This document shows, piece after piece, positions 1 to 8,029 of a stretch of 64,000 nucleotides of DNA. The stretch lies in assembly GCF_009852415.1 (NCBI RefSeq), contig NZ_WOXS01000002.1, forward strand, positions 7,108,001-7,172,000, given 5' to 3'. Position 1 is the first letter of the stretch. The number at the start of each line of letters is the position of its first letter. A program made the position numbers and the translations under genes. The notes beneath the pieces were generated by a model, which saw only the letters and a list, made by a program, of their open reading frames with translations, was not told the DNA's origin and ran no database searches. The DNA comes from Streptomyces sp. Tu 3180. Its GTDB lineage: Bacteria > Actinomycetota > Actinomycetes > Streptomycetales > Streptomycetaceae.

Positions 1-841
1 CGTGGGCGGAGGCCACCATCCCCCCGCTGCCGGACAGGAACCGCGGCCGGCCCCGCAGCGGCAGCCCGGCGATGGGCTCGATGCCCCCGCCCTCCGCCTC
101 CCCGTACATCTCCGCGAGCCGCCCCGCCTGCTCGTCGGCGACCTCGAACCCGGCGTCCGTCATCCCCAGCGGCCGGAAGACCCGCTCGGCGAGGAAGGCG
201 TCCAGCGGCTGCCCGGACACCACCTCGATGATCCGCCCCAGCACGTTGGAGGCCACCGAGTAGTTCCACTGCGTCCCCGGGTCGAACTGCAGCGGAAGAC
301 GCGCGTACAGGTCGACGGTCTCGGCGAGGGAGGCCCCCGGCACCACCGACGACTCCAGCCCGGCCGCCCGGTACAGCGCGTCGACGGGGTGGGCGTGGTA
401 GAAGCCGAACGTCAGCCCGGCGGTGTGGGTCATCAGGTGCCGCACGAGCAGGGGCCCGTCGGCCGGCCGGGTCAGCACGTCGTCACCGGAACCGCCCTCG
501 TACACCCGGGGCTCGGCGAAGGCCGGCAGATGGCGCCCGACCGGGTCGTCCAGTGACAGCCGGTCCTCCTCCACCAGCGTCAGCGCGCCCACGGACGTCA
601 CCGGCTTGGTCATGGAGTAGATCCGCCACAGCGTGTCGCTCTCCACCGGCAGCCCGGCCGCGACGTCCCGCGCCCCGTACGCCGTCAGGTGCGCGACGCG
701 TCCGCCCCGCGCGACGGCCACGAGGAAGCCGGGCAGCCGCCCCTCGTCGACCCGGCGCGCGAAATGCCGGTCCAGGCGCTCCAGCGCGCCGGCGTCCAGC
801 CCGGCCTCCTCCGGGCCGACCTCTTGCCGCAGCAGTGCCAT
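1..841 (-). CDS. Serine hydrolase of the beta-lactamase/esterase family (C-terminus cut by window edge)
   Basis: About 280 residues are visible from an ATG at 841; the C-terminus lies beyond base 1. The serine-nucleophile motif S-M-T-K is at about residues 76-79, inside a typical WRIYSMTKPVTSV context, followed by a THTAGL stretch and a tyrosine in WNYSVASNVLG that fits the second catalytic position. These are hallmarks of the class C beta-lactamase/EstB-like esterase fold. No signal peptide is visible, so a cytoplasmic esterase or peptidase-like hydrolase is likelier than a secreted beta-lactamase. It is transcribed divergently from the PPOX gene at 936. The substrate cannot be told from sequence. 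Confidence 0.85.
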   Translation of the reverse strand, partial: MALLRQEVGPEEAGLDAGALERLDRHFARRVDEGRLPGFLVAVARGGRVAHLTAYGARDVAAGLPVESDTLWRIYSMTKPVTSVGALTLVEEDRLSLDDPVGRHLPAFAEPRVYEGGSGDDVLTRPADGPLLVRHLMTHTAGLTFGFYHAHPVDALYRAAGLESSVVPGASLAETVDLYARLPLQFDPGTQWNYSVASNVLGRIIEVVSGQPLDAFLAERVFRPLGMTDAGFEVADEQAGRLAEMYGEAEGGGIEPIAGLPLRGRPRFLSGSGGMVASAH

Positions 842-935
842 CCTTCTCCTCCGCTCCCGATCATCGAGGTGAGTCCGGCATACCCCGCCGGGCGCCGGCG
901 GGAACGCCGGGGCCGCGCGGGCCGTTGACCGGGGT

Positions 936-1382
936 ATGACTCAGGACGCCGAGCAGAACGCACTGCTCTCGCTGCTCTCCGAGGGGAACAGCGGAGTGCT
1001 CGTCACGCTGAAGCGCGACGGGCGGCCCCAGCTGTCGAACGTCAACCACGCGTACGACCCGGACGAGCGGGTCGTCCGGGTCTCGGTCACGGACGGCCGG
1101 GCCAAGACCCGCAACGCCCGGCGGGACCCGCGGGTGTCCTATCACGTCACCACCTCCGACCGGTGGGCCTACGCGGTCGCCGAGGGCACTGCCGAGCTTA
1201 CGGCGGTCGCCGAGGAGCCGTACGACCAGACGGTGGAGGAACTCGTCCGGCTGTACCGCGACGTCAACGGCGAGCACCCCGACTGGGACGACTACCGCGC
1301 CGCGATGGTCCGCGACCGGCGGCTGGTGCTGCGGCTGCGGGTGGAGCGGGTGTACGGGATCCCGCGGCGCGGCGGGTCGTAG
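936..1382 (+). CDS. PPOX-class F420-dependent oxidoreductase
   Basis: A 148-residue protein of the pyridoxamine 5'-phosphate oxidase-like split beta-barrel family, full length for the actinobacterial F420-binding branch. Family features visible are the N-terminal LLSEGNSGVLVTLKRDGRPQ stretch (first strands of the barrel), the SVTDGRAKTRNARRDPRVS region that normally contacts the cofactor phosphate, and the closing RLRVERVYGIP strand. Such enzymes use F420H2 or flavin to reduce small organic substrates; the physiological substrate is unknown. It stands alone, convergent with the transporter gene that ends at 1461, with a hairpin between them. Confidence 0.85.
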   Translation: MTQDAEQNALLSLLSEGNSGVLVTLKRDGRPQLSNVNHAYDPDERVVRVSVTDGRAKTRNARRDPRVSYHVTTSDRWAYAVAEGTAELTAVAEEPYDQTVEELVRLYRDVNGEHPDWDDYRAAMVRDRRLVLRLRVERVYGIPRRGGS

Positions 1383-1418
1383 GTCCGGCGCGGCGGACGG
1401 GCGGGGCGGCGGGCCGGG

Positions 1419-1446
1419 GCCCCGGAGGCGGCACGGCCTCCGGGGC
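1419..1446. terminator. Bidirectional hairpin terminator
   Basis: An 11-bp perfect GC-rich stem (GCCCCGGAGGC at 1419-1429 and GCCTCCGGGGC at 1436-1446) with a 6-base loop lies between two converging genes. There is no U-tract, which is usual in Streptomyces. Confidence 0.7.
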
Positions 1447-1460
1447 GGGGCGCACACGGG

Positions 1461-2819
1461 TCAGGCCGTCACCTTCTCCGGCTGCGCGGCGTCCTCCCGC
1501 ACCGCGCGCGTGCCGAGCCGCTCGGCCGGGACCCGGTGGGTCTCGCGGGCCGAGAGCGCGGCGATCACCGGCGGGACGCACAGGGCCGCCGTGAACAGGG
1601 CCACCGCGGACCAGTCGTCGCCGTCCGGGCCGGCGATCCGTGCGGCGAAGGTGACGGCGAAGCCGGCCACCGCGAAGCCGATCTGGGTGCCGATCGCCAC
1701 TCCCGAGAGCCGGACCCGGGTCGGGAACATCTCGCCGTAGAAGGACGGCCACACACCGTTCGCCGCGCTGTAGACGACACCGAAGGCGAGGACGCCGAGG
1801 AGCAGGGTCAGCGCGTAGTTGCCGGTGGAGATCGCCCACAGGTAGAGGAACATCGTCACCGCGCTGCCGACCGCGCCGATCAGGAAGACCGGGCGCCGCC
1901 CGACACGGTCGGAGAGCGCGGCCCACAGCGGGATCGCGGCCAGCGCGACGACGTTGGCCAGCGCGCCCACCCACAGCATCGACGAGCGCGACATGCCGAC
2001 GGTGTCACTGGTCGCGTAGGCCAGCGCCCACACGGTGAAGATCGTGCTGACGGACGCGATCAGCGCACCGGCGACCACCCGCAGGACGTCCGCCCAGTGC
2101 TCGCGCACCAGGACCACCAGCGGCAGCTTCACGACCCCCTCGGTCGCGGTCTGCTGTGCGAAGGCCGGCGTCTCGTCGAGCTTGCGGCGGATGACGTAGC
2201 CCACCACGGCGACCGCGACGCTCAGCCAGAACGGCACCCGCCAGCCCCAGGACAGCAGGTGCTCCTCGGGCAGCGCGGCCACCGGGATGAAGACCAGGGT
2301 GGCCAGCAGCTGCCCGCCCTGGGTGCCGCTGAGGGTGAAGCTGGTGAAGAAGCCGCGCCGGTGGGGCGGCGCGTGTTCCAGGGTCATCGAGTTCGCGCTG
2401 GCCTGTTCGCCGGCCGCCGAGACGCCCTGCAGCACGCGGCACAGCACCAGCAGGACCGGGGCGAGCGTGCCGACCTGGTCGCGGGTGGGCAGACAGCCGA
2501 TGAGGAACGTCGACAGGCCCATCAGCATCAGCGTGAAGACCATGATCTTCTTGCGGCCGAGCCGGTCGCCGATGTGGCCGAGGAAGAGCGCGCCGAGCGG
2601 CCGGGCCGCGTACGCCACCCCGAAGGTGGCCAGCGACAGCAGGGTCGCCGTCGCCGGGTCGGACTCGTCGAAGAAGACCTCGGGGAAGATCAGCGCGGCC
2701 GCGCTGCCGTAGATGAAGAAGTCGTAGTACTCCAGTGCGCTGCCGATCCAGGCGGCCGTCGCGGCCTTCTTCGGCTGTCCGGGCGGGGAGGCGTCGCGGG
2801 GCGGGGCGGGGACGGACAC
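1461..2819 (-). CDS. MFS transporter, metabolite:H+ symporter (MHS) family, likely shikimate/quinate/aromatic acid uptake
   Basis: 452 residues with about 12 hydrophobic segments. The start of TM1 reads GSALEYYDFFIYG, diagnostic of the MHS branch (ShiA, ProP, citrate and alpha-ketoglutarate symporters), and the loop after TM2 carries the MFS signature GHIGDRLGRKK. The protein is expected to import an organic acid with protons across the inner membrane. Its location beside a TetR regulator, a quinate/shikimate dehydrogenase and a 3-dehydroshikimate dehydratase suggests the substrate is quinate, shikimate or a related hydroaromatic acid. A dyad at 2887-2908 lies about 70 bases upstream of the start and resembles the dyad in front of the dehydrogenase, so co-regulation by the TetR protein is likely. 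Confidence 0.85.
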   Translation of the reverse strand: MSVPAPPRDASPPGQPKKAATAAWIGSALEYYDFFIYGSAAALIFPEVFFDESDPATATLLSLATFGVAYAARPLGALFLGHIGDRLGRKKIMVFTLMLMGLSTFLIGCLPTRDQVGTLAPVLLVLCRVLQGVSAAGEQASANSMTLEHAPPHRRGFFTSFTLSGTQGGQLLATLVFIPVAALPEEHLLSWGWRVPFWLSVAVAVVGYVIRRKLDETPAFAQQTATEGVVKLPLVVLVREHWADVLRVVAGALIASVSTIFTVWALAYATSDTVGMSRSSMLWVGALANVVALAAIPLWAALSDRVGRRPVFLIGAVGSAVTMFLYLWAISTGNYALTLLLGVLAFGVVYSAANGVWPSFYGEMFPTRVRLSGVAIGTQIGFAVAGFAVTFAARIAGPDGDDWSAVALFTAALCVPPVIAALSARETHRVPAERLGTRAVREDAAQPEKVTA

Positions 2820-2886
2820 GGCGTGCTCCTTCGAGGGGGCTCCACGGTACGTGGAGGGCGAGCGGAGGGGAGAAGTGCCGGTGCGC

Positions 2887-2908
2887 TAATTAACCCACTG
2901 GGTAGTTA
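2887..2908. promoter_or_regulatory. Putative TetR operator upstream of the MHS transporter
   Basis: TAATTAAC-CCACTG-GGTAGTTA is an imperfect 22-bp dyad with the same 8-6-8 layout and the same outer TAA/TTA bases as the site at 3738-3759. It lies between the transporter start (2819) and the end of the TetR gene (2974). Confidence 0.6.
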
Positions 2909-2973
2909 GTCGCGGCTGGGTAGGGATGCTGCGCCCGACCGTTCGCGGTGTCAAGGGGTCGCGTCGTGCGAAG

Positions 2974-3639
2974 TCAGTCCGCCGACCGCTCGGCCGTCAG
3001 GTAGGCGATCACCATGTCGCCCAGCATCGCCCGGTAGTGCTCGCGCTGGGCCGGGGCCACGAGGTCGCGGCCGAACAGCGCGCCGAAGGTGTGCCGGTTG
3101 GACACCCGGAAGAAGCAGAAAGCGCTGATCATCGCGTGCAGGTCGACGGCGTCGACGTCCGCCGTGAACAGGCCCGACTCCTGCCCGGCGGTCAGGATCC
3201 GGCGGATCACGGCCAGCGCGGGCGACCCCATGCGGGCCAGTTCCTCCGAGGCCGCGATGTGCTCGGCGCCGTGGATGTTCTCGATGCTCACCAGGCGGAT
3301 GAAGTCGGGGTGCCGCTCGTGGTGGTCGAAGGTCAGCTCGGCCAGCCGCCGGATGGCGGCCACCGGGTCCAGGTGGTCGACGTCCAGCTGCTGCTCGGCC
3401 TCGCGGATCACGCCGTACGCACGCTCGAGGACGGCCGTGAACAACTGCTCCTTGCTGCCGAAGTAGTAGTAGATCATCCGCTTCGTGGTGCGGGTGCGGG
3501 CGGCGATCTCGTCGACGCGGGCCCCGTCGAAGCCGGCCCGGGCGAACTCCTGGGTCGCCACGTCGAGGATCTCGGCCCTGGTGCGGGCGGCGTCACGGAT
3601 GCGCTCGCCGGGCCGTGCCGGTTCTTCGACGCTGGTCAT
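2974..3639 (-). CDS. TetR-family transcriptional regulator of the quinate/shikimate locus
   Basis: 221 residues. The N-terminal DNA-binding domain (about residues 16-64) begins with RAEILDVATQEFARAGFDG and continues into the helix-turn-helix DEIAARTRTTKRMIYYYFGSKEQL, a textbook TetR pattern. The C-terminal ligand domain is typical of regulators that sense small aromatic or organic acids. The gene is divergent from the quinate/shikimate dehydrogenase and upstream of the co-oriented transporter. Two similar dyads, at 2887-2908 and 3738-3759, flank it and are the probable operators; the ligand is probably a hydroaromatic intermediate or protocatechuate, which is inference from context. Confidence 0.9.
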   Translation of the reverse strand: MTSVEEPARPGERIRDAARTRAEILDVATQEFARAGFDGARVDEIAARTRTTKRMIYYYFGSKEQLFTAVLERAYGVIREAEQQLDVDHLDPVAAIRRLAELTFDHHERHPDFIRLVSIENIHGAEHIAASEELARMGSPALAVIRRILTAGQESGLFTADVDAVDLHAMISAFCFFRVSNRHTFGALFGRDLVAPAQREHYRAMLGDMVIAYLTAERSAD

Positions 3640-3737
3640 GGACTTCCTTCGGGCGAGGGGCCGGTGCCGGTGATTGTAGAAGCAGGCCGCCGCGCGGCCG
3701 CCGGGTCTTCCCCTGAGCTCTCCGCCGCTGATATAGC

Positions 3738-3759
3738 TAACGTACTGGTTCGTACATTA
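3738..3759. promoter_or_regulatory. Putative TetR operator between the regulator and the dehydrogenase gene
   Basis: TAACGTAC-TGGTTC-GTACATTA is a near-perfect 22-bp inverted repeat (one mismatch in each 8-base arm pairing) in the 143-base divergent gap. Its position would let one regulator control both its own gene and the catabolic genes. Confidence 0.7.
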
Positions 3760-3782
3760 CTGGTCGTCTCTGGAGGTCAGCG

Positions 3783-4670
3783 GTGCCCAAGGACTCGTAT
3801 CTCGTCGGGCTGATCGGCTCCGGCATCGGCCCGTCGCTCAGCCCCGCGCTGCACGAGCGGGAGGCCGACCGCCAGGGCCTGCGCTGTCTGTACCGGCTCC
3901 TCGACCTCGACACGATCGGCGTACCGCCCGAGGCGGTGGGCGAACTGCTGGACGCGGCCCGGCTCCTCGGCTTCGACGGGCTCAACATCACCCACCCGTG
4001 CAAGCGGCTCGTCGTCGAGCACCTGGACGCCCTCGATCCGCGGGCGGAGGCGCTGGGCGCGGTCAACACGGTGGTCTTCGAGGACGGCCGCGCCGTCGGC
4101 CACAACACGGACGTCACCGGTTTCGCCGCCTCCTTCGCCCGCGGTCTGCCCGACGCGCCGCTGGAGCGGGTGGTGCAGCTCGGCGCGGGAGGCGCCGGCG
4201 CGGCCGTCGCGCACGCCGTGCTCACCCTGGGCGCCGAACGGGTCACCGTCGTGGACGCGCTGCCCGAACGGGCCGCCGAACTCGCCGAGGGCCTGAACCG
4301 GACCTTCGGACCGGACCGCGCCGCCGCCGCACCCCCGGACCGGCTGCCGGAGCTCCTCGCCGCCGCCGTCGGCGGCGGCGGACTCGTGCACGCCACCCCC
4401 ACCGGCATGGCCGCCCACCCCGGGCTGCCCCTGCCGGCGGAGCTGCTGCACCCGGGGCTGTGGGTCGCCGAGGTGGTCTACCGCCCCCTGGAGACCGACC
4501 TGCTGCGCACCGCCCGCGCGGCCGGCTGCCCCGTCCTCGACGGCGGCGGGATGGCCGCGTTCCAGGCGGCGGACGCGTTCCGGCTGTTCACCGGGCGGGA
4601 CCCCGACGCCGCCCGGATGCTCGCGGACCTCACCGAGCTGACCGGCGGTGCCGTCGGAGCACCCCGGTAG
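3783..4670 (+). CDS. Quinate/shikimate dehydrogenase, probably NAD-dependent
   Basis: 295 residues of the AroE/YdiB family. The substrate-binding SLS motif is in GPSLSPALH (about residues 17-24), the catalytic lysine is K74 in NITHPCK, and the paired aspartate is D110 in HNTDVTGF. The dinucleotide site is GAGGAGAA. The second strand of the Rossmann fold ends in VVDAL with an aspartate at 158; an acidic residue there favours NAD over NADP, the pattern of catabolic quinate/shikimate dehydrogenases rather than biosynthetic AroE. Context agrees: it starts a probable operon with a dehydratase and faces an uptake transporter and TetR regulator. Expected reactions are quinate to 3-dehydroquinate and shikimate to 3-dehydroshikimate. 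Confidence 0.85.
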   Translation: MPKDSYLVGLIGSGIGPSLSPALHEREADRQGLRCLYRLLDLDTIGVPPEAVGELLDAARLLGFDGLNITHPCKRLVVEHLDALDPRAEALGAVNTVVFEDGRAVGHNTDVTGFAASFARGLPDAPLERVVQLGAGGAGAAVAHAVLTLGAERVTVVDALPERAAELAEGLNRTFGPDRAAAAPPDRLPELLAAAVGGGGLVHATPTGMAAHPGLPLPAELLHPGLWVAEVVYRPLETDLLRTARAAGCPVLDGGGMAAFQAADAFRLFTGRDPDAARMLADLTELTGGAVGAPR

Positions 4671-4709
4671 TCCCAGAACCCGCAACGTCACGGAAGCAGA
4701 GGTACCGAC

Positions 4710-6497
4710 GTGCGCACGTCCATCGCCACCGTCTCGCTCAGCGGCTCCCTCACCGAGAAGCTCACGGCCGCCGCCCGCGCCGGCTTCGACGGGGTGGAGA
4801 TCTTCGAGAACGACCTGCTGGCCTCCCCCCTCACCCCGGAGGAGATCCGCGCCCGCTGCGCCGATCTCGGCCTGACCGTCGACCTCTACCAGCCGCTGCG
4901 GGACGTCGAGGCCGTGCCCGCGGACGTGTTCGCCCGCAACCTGCGCCGCGCCCGGCACAAGTTCGAGCTGATGCGCAGGCTCGGCGCCGACACCGTCCTC
5001 GTCTGCTCCAGCGTCGACCCGCTCGCCGTCGACGACGACGCCCTCGCCGCCGAGCAGCTGGCGGACCTCGCCGACCTCGCCCGCGACTGCGGCGTCCGGG
5101 TGGCCTACGAGGCGCTCGCCTGGGGCCGGCACGTCAGCACGTACGACCACGCCTGGCGCATCGTCGAGGCGGCCGGCCATCCCGCGCTCGGCACCTGCCT
5201 GGACAGCTTCCACATCCTGTCCCGCGGTTCCGACCCGCGGGGCATCGAGGGCATCCCCGGCGAGAAGATCTTCTTCCTCCAGCTCGCCGACGCCCCGCTG
5301 CTCGCGATGGACGTGCTGCAGTGGAGCCGCCATCACCGCTGCTTCCCCGGCCAGGGCGGTTTCGACGTCGCCGGGCTGGTCCGGCACGTGCTGCGCACCG
5401 GCTACGACGGACCGCTCTCCCTCGAGGTCTTCAACGACGTCTTCCGGCAGGCCGAGGCCGGCCCGACCGCCGTGGACGCCCGCCGTTCCCTGCTGGTGCT
5501 CCAGGAGGCGGTGGGAGCGGCCGAACCGCCCCCCGCCGTCGTCCCCACGGGGTTCGCGTTCGCCGAACTCGTCGCGCCGGACGCGGCGCCCCTCGCGGGA
5601 CTGCTCGACGCGCTCGGCTTCGCCCGCACCGCCCGGCACCGCGGCAAACCCGTCGACCTGTGGCAGCAGGGCGAGGCCCGGATCCTCGTCAACACCGGGG
5701 CGGCCGTACGCCGTGACGGCACCCGCCTCGCCGCCGTCGGGCTGGAGTCACCCGATCCGGCCGGCGCCGCCCGCCGGGCCGAGGCCCTGCTGGCGCCCGT
5801 GCTGCCGCGCCGCCGTGCCCCCGGGGACGCCCCGCTCGACGCGGTCGCCGCACCCGACGGCACGGAGCTGTTCTTCTGCTCCACCCGGCCGGGCGGCTGG
5901 CGGTCCGACTTCGAGGACGTCGCGCACGCGCCGGCCGCCCCGTCCGTCCGCCGCATCGACCACGTCGCGCTGACCCAGCCCTGGCACCACTTCGACGAGG
6001 CGGCGCTCTTCCACCGCAGCGTGCTCGGGCTGCGCGCCGAGGACAGCGTGGACCTCGCCGACCCCTACGGACTGCTCCGCAGCCGCGCGGTGAGCAACGC
6101 CGACGGCAGCGTCCGCATCGCCCTCACCGTCGGGGCCGCACCCACGGACGACACCGTGCACGCCCAGCACATCGCGCTCGCCACCGACGACGTGGTCGCC
6201 GCGGCCCGCGGCTTCCGCGACGCCGGCGGCCACCTGCTGCCGATCCCGGCGAACTACTACGACGACCTCGCCGCCCGGTACGAGTTCGCCGACGGCGAGC
6301 TGGAGACCTACCGCGAGCTGGGCATCCTCTACGACCGCGACGAGCACGGCGTCCTGCGGCACTGCTACACCCGCACCGTCGGCCGCGTCTTCTTCGAACT
6401 CCTCCAGCGCGACGGCGGCCACCGCGGCTACGGCGCCCGCAACGCGCCGGTGCGGCTGGCCGCGCAGCACGGGGTACGGATGCCGGCCGGCGGCTGA
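4710..6497 (+). CDS. 3-dehydroshikimate dehydratase, QuiC-type fusion of a TIM barrel and an HPPD-like domain
   Basis: 595 residues from a GTG. Residues about 1-270 form a xylose-isomerase-like sugar phosphate isomerase barrel with conserved metal-binding stretches (VAYEALAWG, CLDSFH, FFLQLADAP). Residues about 275-595 resemble 4-hydroxyphenylpyruvate dioxygenase, with the metal triad H418 (IDHVAL), H487 (AQHIAL) and E563 (FFELLQ) intact. Fusions of this kind are known as QuiC 3-dehydroshikimate dehydratases in pseudomonads, where the barrel converts 3-dehydroshikimate to protocatechuate. Adjacent to the dehydrogenase, it completes the route from quinate or shikimate to protocatechuate. The role of the C-terminal domain is uncertain, but its intact ligands argue it is functional. 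Confidence 0.85.
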   Translation: MRTSIATVSLSGSLTEKLTAAARAGFDGVEIFENDLLASPLTPEEIRARCADLGLTVDLYQPLRDVEAVPADVFARNLRRARHKFELMRRLGADTVLVCSSVDPLAVDDDALAAEQLADLADLARDCGVRVAYEALAWGRHVSTYDHAWRIVEAAGHPALGTCLDSFHILSRGSDPRGIEGIPGEKIFFLQLADAPLLAMDVLQWSRHHRCFPGQGGFDVAGLVRHVLRTGYDGPLSLEVFNDVFRQAEAGPTAVDARRSLLVLQEAVGAAEPPPAVVPTGFAFAELVAPDAAPLAGLLDALGFARTARHRGKPVDLWQQGEARILVNTGAAVRRDGTRLAAVGLESPDPAGAARRAEALLAPVLPRRRAPGDAPLDAVAAPDGTELFFCSTRPGGWRSDFEDVAHAPAAPSVRRIDHVALTQPWHHFDEAALFHRSVLGLRAEDSVDLADPYGLLRSRAVSNADGSVRIALTVGAAPTDDTVHAQHIALATDDVVAAARGFRDAGGHLLPIPANYYDDLAARYEFADGELETYRELGILYDRDEHGVLRHCYTRTVGRVFFELLQRDGGHRGYGARNAPVRLAAQHGVRMPAGG

Positions 6498-6553
6498 CGG
6501 CTCCGGCCGCGCGGAGGCGGCCGGCCGTACGGGGGGCCGGCGCCGCCCGCCGC

Positions 6554-7147
6554 TCACGGCCGGGTGTTCCACTCCGCGATCACGGGCCTGCCGTGTTCCA
6601 GCGACAGCCGGTTCAGCGTGCCCGTCTCCAGACGGAACAGGCGTCCCTCGGCAGGCGGCAGCCCCAGGCGGCGGGCCGTCAGCACGCGGAGCAGGTGGCC
6701 GTGGGCCACCAGCATCACGTCGCCCTCCTCGAGCGCCCCGGCCACCCGGGCCAGCACCCGGTCGGCGCGCTCGCCCACCCGCTCCGGCGACTCGCCGGGG
6801 AGGTCCGGACCGGGCGGTACGCCGTCGGTCCACAGGTCCCAGCCGGGCCGGCTGCGGCGGATGTCGGCGGTGGTGACGCCCTCGTAGGCGCCGTAGTCCC
6901 ACTCCTGCAGGTCCGCGTCCGTCACCGCCCCGGACAGGCCCGCGAGTTCGGCGGTGCGCCGGGCGCGCACCAGCGGGCTGGTGAGGACCAGCGCGAAGGT
7001 CCTGCCCGCCAGCAGCGGGGCCAGGGACTTGGCCTGTTCCTCGCCGTGCGGGGTGAGCGGCAGATCGGTCCGGCCGGTGTGCCGGCCCGACCTGCTCCAC
7101 TCCGTCTCGCCGTGGCGGGCGAGCAGCAGGTCCCCCACGTCCCTCAC
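6554..7147 (-). CDS. Histidine phosphatase (phosphoglycerate mutase-like) family protein
   Basis: 197 residues from a GTG at 7147 whose last bases form the stop codon of gnd (GTGA overlap), so it is translated as the tail of the pentose-phosphate operon. The RHG motif in LLLARHGETEW (residues 11-13) carries the phosphorylated histidine, and VAHGHLLRVL supplies the second histidine. Family members dephosphorylate sugar phosphates or phosphoglycerates; given its coupling to 6-phosphogluconate dehydrogenase a sugar-phosphate substrate is plausible but not shown. A long upstream extension of the frame exists inside gnd, but the overlapping GTG gives the normal family length. Confidence 0.85.
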   Translation of the reverse strand: MRDVGDLLLARHGETEWSRSGRHTGRTDLPLTPHGEEQAKSLAPLLAGRTFALVLTSPLVRARRTAELAGLSGAVTDADLQEWDYGAYEGVTTADIRRSRPGWDLWTDGVPPGPDLPGESPERVGERADRVLARVAGALEEGDVMLVAHGHLLRVLTARRLGLPPAEGRLFRLETGTLNRLSLEHGRPVIAEWNTRP

Positions 7148-8028
7148 GCCTTCTTCGCCGACTCGACGGCGTGGCCGCCGAACTGGTTGCGCAGCGCCGC
7201 GATCATCTTCATCTGCGGCGAGTCCTCCTGACGGGAGGCGAACCGCGCGAAGAGGGAGGCGGTGATCGCCGGCAGCGGCACGGCGTTGTCGATGGCGGCC
7301 TCCACGGTCCAGCGGCCCTCGCCCGAGTCCTCGGCGTAGCCGCGCAGCCGGTCCAGGTGCTCGTCCTCGTCGAGGGCGTTCACCGCGAGGTCGAGCAGCC
7401 AGGAGCGGATGACGGTGCCCTCCTGCCAGGAGCGGAACACCTCGCGGACGTTGTCCACCGAGTCGACCTTCTCCAGCAGCTCCCAGCCCTCGGCGTAGGC
7501 CTGCATCATGGCGTACTCGATGCCGTTGTGGACCATCTTGGCGAAGTGCCCGGCGCCGACCCTGCCCGCGTGGACGAAGCCGTAGGGGCCCTCCGGCTTG
7601 AGCGCGTCGAAGACCGGCTTCAGCCGGTCCACGTGCTCCTCGTCGCCGCCGACCATGAGGGCGTAGCCGTTCTTCAGGCCCCACACGCCGCCCGAGACGC
7701 CCGCGTCGACGAAGCCGATGCCCCGGGCGCCCAGCTCCCTGGCGTGCTTCTCGTCGTCCGTCCAGCGGGAGTTGCCGCCGTCGACGACGAGGTCGCCGGG
7801 CTTGAGCAGGCTCGCCAGCTGGTCGATGACCTGCTGGGTGACGCTGCCGGCGGGGACCATCACCCAGATCGCCCGGGGCCTGTCGAGCCGGTCGACGAGG
7901 TCGGACAGGTGGCTGACGTCGGAGCGTTCGGGGTCGGTGTCGTACCCGACGACGGTGTGGCCGGCGTTGCGGATGCGCTCGCGCATGTTGCCGCCCATCT
8001 TGCCCAGGCCGACGAGACCGATCTGCAT
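7144..8028 (-). CDS. gnd: 6-phosphogluconate dehydrogenase (decarboxylating), short type
   Basis: 294 residues, the short form of 6PGDH common in actinobacteria (classical long forms have about 470). The Rossmann motif MQIGLVGLGKMGGNM opens the protein, VDAGVSGGVWG is the substrate-binding signature and AKMVHNGIEYAMMQ contains the catalytic lysine region. It oxidises 6-phosphogluconate to ribulose 5-phosphate plus CO2 with NAD(P)H formation. It starts one base after the pgi stop and overlaps the phosphatase gene downstream, so the operon is translationally linked. Confidence 0.93.
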   Translation of the reverse strand: MQIGLVGLGKMGGNMRERIRNAGHTVVGYDTDPERSDVSHLSDLVDRLDRPRAIWVMVPAGSVTQQVIDQLASLLKPGDLVVDGGNSRWTDDEKHARELGARGIGFVDAGVSGGVWGLKNGYALMVGGDEEHVDRLKPVFDALKPEGPYGFVHAGRVGAGHFAKMVHNGIEYAMMQAYAEGWELLEKVDSVDNVREVFRSWQEGTVIRSWLLDLAVNALDEDEHLDRLRGYAEDSGEGRWTVEAAIDNAVPLPAITASLFARFASRQEDSPQMKMIAALRNQFGGHAVESAKKA

Positions 8029-8029
8029 G

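Noticed and set aside
1..841. Antibiotic-resistance beta-lactamase
   Set aside because: No signal peptide, and the YSV rather than Y-x-N site and EstB-like context favour an esterase-type serine hydrolase.
3777..5639. A 620-codon minus-strand frame opposite the dehydrogenase and dehydratase genes
   Set aside because: Shadow frame; both plus-strand genes have intact active-site residues.
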